Source of the DNA: Gnetum montanum
Taxonomy: Eukaryota > Streptophyta > Gnetopsida > Gnetales > Gnetaceae
Assembly (NCBI GenBank): GCA_015680685.1
Contig: MNCI01005986.1
Location: forward strand, 38,367-102,366
DNA length: 64,000 nucleotides
Direction of reading: 5' to 3'
Shown: piece after piece, positions 55,079-64,000 of the stretch
Layout of the letters: each line of letters begins with the position of its first letter
Position numbering within the stretch: the stretch's first letter is position 1
Program-made: the position numbers and the translations under genes
The notes under the pieces: generated by a model
The model's database searches: none
Told to the model about the DNA's origin: nothing
What the model saw: only the letters and a program-made list of their open reading frames with translations

Positions 55079-56128
55079 TGTTGAGGCCAACCTCACCCAT
55101 GCTAGGCATAGGACCTTGTTTGAACAAGTTTAATATCGCAAAAAAATCAGAAGTCATACAGTATTAACATGTCAAGCCCTCATGGTCTTAATTAAATGTA
55201 CTTTTATGGGCTTGAATAACCCATAAATTGTAAAATGCATTGAACCTGGTCAAAGAATCAACTATCCAACACACATCCAACTCGTGCCAACTATCCATGG
55301 GACACATGTCGGTAGATCTGCTTTCTTCTCATCTCACAGCCGTTGATTCCATTCTTGAATTTCGTGCCTGAGCCTGGTCCAATTCTATAAATACCCTGTC
55401 AATTCACATAAACAGGAGGAGGAGCCAGAGTCTGCAGCAACCATTTTCTGTTCTGCTGGCAAGCAACACCGACAACAGAGGCATTTTTAGGAGTCTTCTC
55501 TCTTCTATCAGTAGGCGACAAAACACGGTAGGAGCGTGAAATGCGCGGTGAACATCACCAACAGTTGCAGGAAGATTGCAGATGATAGTGTGTTTGCCTT
55601 GCAATAGCAATTGTTGAACGATGATTTTCTATTTTCTTAGACAGAAACAGATACATTTTCTTTTCTTTTCTTTTCTTTTTTTTTCTTTTCTACCCACGCA
55701 GTAGAGACCAACGCCCTCTTTCTGCCTATAAATAGAAACCTAGCAGGGTCAAGTTGTATGCACATCGTTTTGTTCTTTATTTATTTGCTTTCAAACAATA
55801 GGATAGATTTTTCTCTTTGCCATCTTCAAGCGCAGAAGCAGCTGCAGTGGCAGATAACTTTTATAGTTTTCAATATTATTATTTGCATTTTATTTTGAAT
55901 TATTGTACTCTTTTAAATTGCAAAAATTATTTAACTTTTCAATATTCTTATTAAATTTAAAGCTTTTAATATTTTGTTTAAAATATTGTTATTATTGTTT
56001 TGTCACATAGCCCTTTCCAGCTGAGACTATTCCTGGGTTTCCGTACCCATACGGGAGGCACCCTAGGCAATAGTCTCCTAAAATGAGTTTTCATAGGTGT
56101 TGGCGACATGTCCAAAATTTACGCATCA
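55079..56128 (+). repeat. 3' LTR of element C
   Basis: Aligns with 49,714-50,911 but without its tandem duplications. TATA box CTATAAATA at 55,385. Confidence 0.9.
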
Positions 56129-57490
56129 ATACTACCCAAGCTATAAAATAAATATATCCATTTCAAGGAAATACCATTATATGAAAAACAAGATAGATTC
56201 AAATTTTTTAGGGTTATGCATGCCCTTTTAACATACTCATCTCAAGGGTGTAAAATATGTTGCCAGTATGCTTTCACATATAGAAACAGTGTCTTGCCCT
56301 AGATTCCCACAAGATATCAAATATGTATAATAGATCATATGGAAGGAGGTTTAAAAAGAATATCTAAGAATAATATTTTTGCCCCTAGAAGCCACCTGTG
56401 GTTATGGAACATCATACTCACCATTTCGGTTTTCATGTTTTATCATCTATTTTTTGTAAAACAATACCCTTAAATAGGTATGCATATCAGCAATCTACTT
56501 CATATAAAAATCTCACTGGTATACTAATCACTAACCCAATTTGAGCAGAAACATGTTTGTTGAAACAACATTAAGGTATTGAATTCATCTTTATGGACAT
56601 GCAATGAAGTTTAAACATAGTTAATTTATGTAAACTCAACAGGGCAAAGATTTGCAATGTTTCATAGTACAACACACAAATCATACCAACTACTCTGAGT
56701 AGAACCAGATCTCACAACTAAAAAGATACCAAACAACAAAGAATTACTCAGTTGATCCTTGCACATTCACTACTGCGTAACACTCACACTCGATCTTTTT
56801 GTGACCAAAATTTGGGACTCAACTCCTTGGATTAACAAATCCACGAAAGATTCTTTCTACCTGTCCCAATTAATCACAGACACTCATTTATTTGAGCTCA
56901 AACCAATAATGGCCCACCATTTATTTGGGCACTGAAAATACCAACAATATAAATTACATAAATGAAAATGGTGGGTGATGTTTGTACCGAAGATCCATTA
57001 CACTTAAAATCCAACAGCTGTAATTGAGAGCTTTGAAGAAGAGGACCAAGCAGGACCTAGTGGTGTTTCTGGCTTAGAGACAAAGGAGATTACTGAGAGA
57101 CCAATTCAAAGGAAAAGGAATCAGTGCTCCTTTTGTTTGATCTTTCTCTCTCTCTCTCTCTTTTTCTTTTTTCTTTTTATGTCATTGACCTCTCTTATAC
57201 CTTGTCAGTCTTTTTTGCTCTGTTGGTTTACTATTTTTCATTTTTGGTAGAGCCTTGGCCATCTTGAAGAAAAGACTATTTTTAATTTGTGAAAATGCTT
57301 TGTATTAAGACTTATGGTTATGCAATATATGAATTGACTATTATGCTTCTACTTAAAAGGCTTGTTAAGAATTAAAGTTGATAATTTGTTTCATTCTTCA
57401 GATATTTAAATGCTCTTGCAAGTTCCTTTTTATGCATGCTTATGAAATGATTTAATATTACTCTCCTTACACAAGTATTTGAGCTTTTCA
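56129..57490. other. Spacer with a CT microsatellite
   Basis: No gene recognised. A (CT)n run of about ten units lies at 57,143-57,163. Confidence 0.5.
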
Positions 57491-57497
57491 ATTGGTT

Positions 57498-58123
57498 TAT
57501 ATCCTTGCACAAGCTATTGTATGATGGAGATATCAGGATTTTTATAATGATATTGCTTCTAGTTACTTGGCCTAATATATGATCATATGCTCTTGACATG
57601 ATTAGGAGTTGGAAAATTGTCTCTTATCATGATCTTTGTGTCACTTTTTAATGTGGTTATGTTTATATCCTTGCACAGGCTATTGTATGATGGAGATATC
57701 AAGATTTTTATAGTGATATTGCTTATAGTTACCTAGCCTGATATATTATCATATGCTCTTGATATGATTAGGAGTTGGACAATTGTCTCTTATCATGATC
57801 TTGGTGTCACTTTTTAATGTGGTTATGTTTATATCCTTACATAGGCTATTATATGATGGAGATAGCATTAATTTTATAGTGATATTGCTTATAGTCACTA
57901 GGCCTAATGTATTATCATATGCTCTTTGATATGATTAAGAGTTGGACATTTGTCTCTTATCATGATCTTAGGCTATTGTATGATGGAGATATTATTAATT
58001 TTATAGCGATACTACTTATAGTTACTTGGCCTAATATATTATCATATGCTCTTGATATGATTAGGATTTGGACAATTGTCTCTTATCATGATCTTGGTGT
58101 CACTTTTTAATGCAGTTATGTTT
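57498..58123. repeat. Four tandem units of about 165 bp
   Basis: Units start near 57,498, 57,666, 57,831 and 57,970. Each contains GGCTATTGTATGATGGAGAT, TTACTTGGCCTAATATAT and TTGTCTCTTATCATGATCTT. The third is shortened by about 28 bases at its end. Confidence 0.9.
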
Positions 58124-58524
58124 AATATTGTGACAGCTTATGCAGATTGCTACAAGACTCAATATTGATCTCATTTCACTAGCTTATGTTTGAACTCCAT
58201 AGTATAAATAATTATTAACATCTTTTGATGTTTTTAGAATCATCAATATGTAGTGGATAGTCTATTTTGGCATAAAAGCATAAATTTAGTTTGGGGCACA
58301 TAGTTTAGGGGGTAAACTCACTTTCCCTTCAAGGTCACTTTGTCTTTTTGCAAATACCAAACAAGGGGAAGACATTTAACACTAGTAAGAAAAGGGAGTC
58401 ATAAGCTTATGGGGAGCCCTAGAATGCACATGGCTATCCATTAGTGTTTTGTGCTCCCTATAGGAGTGATTTTGTTAATGTGAGGCCCACATTTCACCCT
58501 TCAAATAAAAATTTGACAATGTTC

Positions 58525-58870
58525 ACAAACTTTCTAGGTTCCTCAACATCATCTTGGCAATATTTGACATCAATTTGGATGTCAAAGGGGGTCCTAGAGG
58601 CTTGCATGCACAAAATGGTCAAAATTGTTGAAATTTTTCCAAGTGTTGATGACACTAATGTTGACACTGTGTCAGCACTCTCGGTGACCTCAAAGTATGA
58701 TCCTTGACCTTCATGATCAATAGCCAACATCATTCCTTGATCTCATAGGCTCCCTAGCAACACCTCAACATCATTTGACATCAATTCAAGTTCAAAAAAG
58801 GCCTTAGAAGGCTTAGACTAGCACTTAGTCAAAATTGGAAAAATTTTAGGTGTTGGTGATGTTGACACTT
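58525..58870. repeat. Diverged two-copy duplication, about 215-bp spacing
   Basis: CAACATCATCTTGGCAATAT-n-GACATCAATTTGGATG-n-TGTTGATGAC at 58,540-58,650 is echoed by CAACATCATTTGACATCAAT-n-TGTTGGTGATGTTGACAC at 58,765-58,870. Confidence 0.65.
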
Positions 58871-58879
58871 TCAATCAGG

Positions 58880-60362
58880 CATATAGAACTTGAGTCCAAA
58901 GGTCAAACTTGCTAAGAAAAAAGCCCAAGCTCCTAGCGAACTTCACTTAGCTCCGGGCTTGAAATTGGCAACCCTAACCCTATAAATATGGCATCAAAAT
59001 CCATATTTTGGGGCCAATTTTCTTGAAGTCTTAAGCACTTTTTAAGATTTTGAGAGATCAAGTGCATGTGTAGCAAACCTCCCAACATCATCCACATGCT
59101 CCAATGGCCACCACAACTCCTTCAAGCTCTAGTACCAAAGTTGATATAGCATTTGCATCAATCAAGTAGCATTCATGTCAACCCTCCAAACCTAGAATTT
59201 TTCAGGCTTCAGCATCACTTTCCAAAGTAAGAATTTTTTTCAACTCTAGTATCAATGATAGGACACTTAGCCAAAACAACCCCATTTTGACCTCAATTGA
59301 TTTTGCATCACTCTTGCAACTTTCCCACCCATACATCTATCTTCCAAAGGTTCAATTTCACTCTACAAACCCACATTTTGCTCACAAATTGGGTTTATAT
59401 TATCAGTTTTATTACACTTACATTTTTCATCAACACCTATAGTTTGGCCCTCGGTAGATGTAAACATTCCTTGTTTCGGAAATAAAGCATTTTCTTTTCT
59501 TGGGAAGGAAACTGAAGCCCTTCCCCTATATCCTATCTCTTAATATTTTTATATTTTATGTTCTTTTATTCATGTTTCTATACTTGGAATTTATTTCTCA
59601 TAGTTCATTTCCTATAATTAGTTTTATTTGCAGCATTCAACACTAAGTCAATTTTATCAGTTAAACCCATCATTTTTATCATTCCCCTACCATTCCTAGT
59701 TTACATGTGGTAGGCTACATCCATATTTAATTGGAGATTTGTGCCCCATCATGTCATCATCATTGACTTAGCGAATGTTATATCAAGTCAAAGACCATTT
59801 GTGGCCATGAGTTAGGTTCTTAATACTTGATTCGTAGATGTGTGCTTGTGAACTTACAAAGAATACTTTTGCAAGAACATATGCAATTCGATCTATTGAT
59901 AGATCTCATTAGCTCACTTTCATTCTATTTGCATTGAGGTTTGGTTTGAATATTTGAGCCTCAAAATCCCAATTGTATGAAAGGGAGACTAGAAACCCTT
60001 CAAACCAACATTTGTTCTTCATGGATCTAAAGATCAAAAGGCAACCTAGGGATTGAAGAGATTAGATAGCCCTACAAAGTGGACTAGGCCCAAGCCAAAC
60101 TACTATAAATCTTGGCTTGTGTCATCCATGTCATTATATTTCTTGCATTTCACTTCAATCTTAATTGGATGTGCTTTACTCTAATTTATTCAAACACTTG
60201 TAAGATTTTTCTAGTTGCTAGATTTAGTTTTGATTGTGCAAAATCCATTGAGACATCCTATTCACACACCACCCTCACCCCCATCCCCCCCTCTAGGATG
60301 TATCATTCGATCTATAGACCATGTGATGAAGCAAAGGATAATATAACTTTTTAAATGCAATC
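58880..60362 (+). other. Probable LTR/leader of a further element (Copia-like), unresolved
   Basis: TATA-like CCTATAAATATGG at 58,980 and ACTATAAATCTTGG at 60,100. CTATTCACACACCACCC-n-CCCCCCTCTAGGATG at 60,258-60,302 resembles the C-rich end of Copia-type plant LTRs. No partner LTR is in the window. Family P copy 3 begins directly after it. Confidence 0.35.
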
Positions 60363-61298
60363 TGATGAGTGGCAAGGTACCCCTATGCCCAACTATACAA
60401 ATTACAAAGTGTTCACGCATGATCCAGTTGCATTTTATAGACTTTATAGCTTCTAATGCACTATTCTTCTAGGTAGTGAACCTTGCCCTAAGGTCATTCA
60501 TTGTCTTCCCAATTACACTTGTGAAGCACATGGTATGTTTAAGTGTAATTGAGGCATACAATTTTTATAGTTTTATGTTGTATAGTCTTGGTGCTTGAAT
60601 AGAGATAAAGATAAGGTAATTTAATGGCTAATTTAATGTAACTACCCTACTGGCCTCTAGCTAATCCTAACATAAGTATCTGGTCCCACTTTCTATACAC
60701 ATCCTGAACCCACATATCCACTACTGGGTTACCAAGCACTACACTACTGGGCATACCAAGAAATGATGTTGTTGGGATTACCAAGTGAATACATGTTACA
60801 CTTGAAATAGTTGTACTTATGTATTTAATCTATCTAGCTTTTCTCAATTATCTTAATTTTCTTAATTACTAGAAAACATTGAATAAGTAATCAAAAACAT
60901 TAAATGCATAAATAAAATATTTAATCTATTCAGAATGCTACAAGGTTTATTAGAAAGCTTGTCTTTATTGCTGCACACACTGTTGTGCCAAGTACGACAA
61001 TGCTCGAATAAAGATTTGTACACTCAATGACTACTACTAGGGGCACTTAGGAAATATATTCTAACTTTCAAATAGACAAACTGCAAGAGCTCTACTACTC
61101 CTATGAGAATTGATTACATAAATGTGGTTGGTGGCTTGTATTTATAGACTGGGATAGACCCCTATGTTAGTGGGGCCATGTTGACACAACTGACTACATC
61201 GATAGGGCCTCTTCAATGGGGCCTCATCAACATAACAAACTATGTTGACAAGGCCTCATCGACGAGGCCTAGTCAACTTGACAAACCAAAACTCATCA
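60363..61298 (-). repeat. 3' LTR of family P copy 3
   Basis: Minus strand starts TGATGAGTTTTGG and ends GCCACTCATCA. It matches copy 2's LTR in its last 70 bases and in the repeated CTTGGTA-n-AGTAGTG phrases. TATA box CTATAAATACAAGCC at 61,132-61,147. U3 contains several GAGGCCTAGTCAAC/GGGGCCTCATCAAC units (61,193-61,277). Confidence 0.82.
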
Positions 61299-61699
61299 TA
61301 CCCCCACAACTAAATGAAAACTTATCCTCAAGTTATTTACAAAATTGGGAAGGTATGGAATTATTGACGGACTTTGACATAACAAAAGAAATAAGACAAA
61401 ATGGACATAACAACTGAGTGCCCTATGAATGGAACAACACATTACAAAAATTGTGGTGTTCATGACACAAAATTGAACACCATGACATGATTCTTCAAAA
61501 CTAAATAGCACATTCTTTGATGGTGTGAAGTTGATGGAGAAGGTCATATAGTTCCAAGTAGTGGTGGCTCCTGAGGTTCTAAGGGACCTTCACCAACTTC
61601 AAGCATAAGTGACGGCAAAGGTGGTTGTGGTTGTCCTGCTACTACTGCTACTTTAGGTAGAAGGAAAAAAGCATCCAATGACACTTTCATTTTCTCTTC

Positions 61700-64000
61700 T
61701 TCACTCCTAGGGTTGTTCATGGTTCATACAGCTTCACCAATGTGGGCAGGGATTGGAACATCCCAAGGACAAGACAAAACAAGAAAGAGCTCCTTCACAT
61801 TAATAAACCAGGCCATGAATTGCTTACACTCAATGTCAAATGCTCGAAGTGTGTCTTGCAGTGCCTGGTAATTGTTCATTCTTTTGGCCATGTTCTCTGC
61901 GACTGATCTTTGGTCAGTGAATTTCACCTTGAGAACCTCAAGTTCAGCATTCACACTGCAAGCTTTTGATTGATGTCTTTAAGGGTCTTGAACTCGGCCT
62001 CATACAACACGTATGAGCTAGTCACTTGCTTTTCAAGTTCAAATTGTGATTATCTTGTAGTCAGCATTACCAAGTTTGCATAATGGAGCTTGAATAGCTC
62101 CATGTACTCTATCATCTCTTCAATATGCAACTCCTTCATGAAAATTTCTACCCTATTGTAAGTATCAATCCCATTGATGATGGGTTGCCACAATTCTCTA
62201 CCTTGTTGGAGTTGCTGGAGGGCCTCATTAACTTTTGCCTTCACCAATTGGATATGCTTTTCATTCACCTTCTTTTGTATGCCAACATAGTCTCTGTAAT
62301 AATTTTTAACTTTCTTGAATTTCACTGCCTTGTTCTTCCAAGCAAAAATCTCAATAGCTAACTTCTAGAATAAGGCACTAACCTCCTCTATGGAGAGGTT
62401 ACAATTCTCCACTACCAATCTCCTCAATTCGACATTTTCCTTGGTGAGCTACTCCTACTACTGATAGATAAATTCTTCTAACTATTGTTTTTGCACATTA
62501 ACATTCTACAAGCGATGGTTTTCTGCTATTAAGGATTCATTTTCTTGGTGTGTCAACATCAAGTCCTTCTATATTGTGTGAGTTTTAACTTCTGCTATTG
62601 ACGAATTAAAGATTTTCATTACCATTTGTCCCTCAACCCACTTAAATTGTTCTTGAAGTTGTTGAAAAGCTTCATCCCATGTTAATGCAGGGTTGATAAA
62701 AGCAAGGTCAGTAATTTAGGCATGTAATTTGGCAACTTCCATAGCCAAGCATTGATTATGTGCTTGAGCTATTTCAAGTTTCCCTTCCAAGATGAGGCAC
62801 TTGCTCTTTTCCTCCAACAGCTTCGACTGGGTTGTAATGATGGTATCTAGAAAATCAAAGATACCTAGAATTAGTTGCCTGGTTCCCACCAGTCAATCCA
62901 GTAGTTCTTCATTTTGGGTTGTACTTAATCTTCTACTAATTGTCCCTATGGACACCTACACATCTCTTAGTGTAGAAACATCTAGTTTAGGCATTACAAG
63001 TGCATTTAATGCCTTAGGAACTTGATCAGCAATTATCTTTGTAGCTGTCTTTTGCCCCTAGTGCTACATCACCAATATGGTTGCCTCCTCATCCTCCTAC
63101 AAGCACACCAAAGAGAAAGTGGCATTCCCAAAGATTTCTGGGAGTAGATGGTGCTAAGAGAGAGACACTATCACTTCTTGGGCACTTGGATTTGACCTTG
63201 CAAACAATTGCATTCGTTGGATAGACAACATTGATCCACCTCCCTTCATCTGGTTGATTATACGAGCCACTTCTTTGAGGTGACTCATAGCTAGTTTGTA
63301 CACAAATGGGTCTCCAGCACTAGTTCCTGCTTGCTGCTCTCGTTGTTGCAAGAGTTTCTCTCAGATTTTTCGCATGTGCTTAACCATACTATGAGCCTTT
63401 AGTGTTTGCTCATGAGTAGGTGGTGGAGGTGGTAGTTGCTGCTCCTCTTTTGTGATCATGATACACATCTTACCCTTCATCATGTTAGCCCATGAAGCAC
63501 TAGGAGCATGCCTGAGTATATCATTTTCATAGTAGACTATCCCTATCCTTTTGCATAGTTTTCTAATCAAGTGAGGAAAGGACAAGCTTTTTCTTCCACA
63601 TTCATTCTTCTTGAAGTGCTTTTCTATCTCTAGATAGATTAGTTGTGGAAGAGTTGCTAGAAAGTTTTCACTTAGAGAGTTGCATGCTCGAGTGGAGAAG
63701 GTTGTTACCTTACTAAGCTTCACCATTGGATTAAGGTCATAGGCTGATATCTTAAAATAGACTCACTCCGCTAGTGTGATCATGCCAAACTCCTTGCAGT
63801 TAACCCCCTAACACCATTGAGTGCACTCCTTCTTTGCTCCAAGGTTACCTTGTGTGAACAACTCTACCAACTGTGTTCTTGTGTCTGGTAGCCCAAGGAC
63901 CTATGCAATGGCCTCCACTAAGTAGGACACTTGGATATCCTTGATTTTCATAGTGGATCCTACTTTCCTATTATTCCAGAAGAAATACATTTCTCCCATG
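61700..64000 (-). pseudogene. Family P coiled-coil ORF, copy 3 (best preserved)
   Basis: Reading from the window edge: MGEMYFFWNNRKVGSTMKIK, VEAIA then VLGLPDTRTQLVELF, VYFKISAYDLNPMVKLSK, FSTRACNSLSENFLATLPQL and KSLSFPHLIRKLCKRIGIVY. Then VYKLAMSHLKEVARIINQMK (63,154-63,351), a long coiled coil, EEMIEYMELFKLHYANLVML (62,050) and FDIECKQFMAWF plus LSCPWDVPIPAHIG (61,740). The N-terminal half resembles a plant-transposon-type domain also seen in element B's embedded gene. Function unknown; a Gag-like structural role is a guess. Few stops compared with copies 1 and 2. Confidence 0.72.

Larger units (their letters stand above)
49714..56128 (+). mobile_element. Element C: LTR retrotransposon with gag and protease, no visible pol
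   Basis: LTRs 49,714-50,911 and 55,079-56,128 share starts (TGTTGAGGCCAACC) and ends (TTACRCATCA). A degenerate tRNA-Asn-type primer site, gag, protease, an 820-base N gap and a polypurine tract (TTTGGGGGCTAAG) lie between. RT, RNase H and integrase would need about 2.5 kb, more than the stated gap. Outer flanks (CCACC and ATACT) do not match, so no target duplication is evident. Confidence 0.88.
60363..64000 (-). mobile_element. Family P copy 3, minus strand, extends beyond the window
   Basis: 3' LTR 60,363-61,298, polypurine tract (minus GTGGGGGTA) and ORF up to the window end. Same ends and gene order as copy 2. The 5' LTR lies outside the window. Confidence 0.85.

Noticed and set aside
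57143-57163. (CT)n run and nearby poly-T tracts as regulatory elements
   Set aside because: Ordinary simple repeats with no associated gene.

Overview
This window looks like intergenic DNA from a large, AT-rich, repeat-laden seed-plant genome. A gymnosperm is my guess from the age and kind of the retroelements, but nothing in the sequence proves it. I see no intact host gene. Almost everything assignable is LTR retrotransposon, much of it nested, plus gene fragments and simple repeats.

Layout. 1-2,300: a 21-bp minisatellite, then four degenerate fragments of unrelated plant genes (CSI1-like, TM9SF/EMP70, Rab GTPase, ascorbate peroxidase), all on the minus strand. About 5.9-10.9 kb: decayed plus-strand Ty3/gypsy element 'A' (gag, protease, RNase H, RT). 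10.9-11.7 kb: an inverted copy of part of A's LTR. 11.7-16.1 kb: minus-strand Tekay/Del-like element 'D' (2.8-kb LTR, gag-protease). 16.1-20.7 kb: first copy of LTR family 'P', which has one coiled-coil ORF and no pol. 22.2-47.6 kb: a three-level nest. A short pol-less element 'F' is split by P copy 2 (duplication ATAAA), which is split by the 17.9-kb Tat/Ogre-like element 'B' (duplication TTAAC). 48.6-48.9 kb: a tRNA-like SINE head and a SET-domain fragment. 49.7-56.1 kb: element 'C' (LTRs, gag and protease, an 820-base N gap, no visible pol). 57.5-58.1 kb: a 165-bp tandem repeat. 60.4-64.0 kb: P copy 3, minus strand, running off the end.

Element B is the most interesting object. On the minus strand it reads LTR, tRNA-Asn-type primer site, gag, protease, RT, degenerate gypsy RNase H, archaeal-type RNase H, integrase, polypurine tract, LTR. 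Between protease and RT, on the opposite strand, lies a gene of about eight exons. Its introns have GT-AG ends and five of them keep the reading phase. It has its own TATA box. It encodes a HAD/FCP1-like domain lacking its catalytic aspartates, then a domain colinear with the family P protein, then coiled coils. Arrays of an AGTTTA-type repeat separate B's modules, and its LTR U3 and leaders are packed with variants of the palindrome AGCGTATACGCT.

All elements carry nonsense codons or frameshifts, so these copies look old and inactive.
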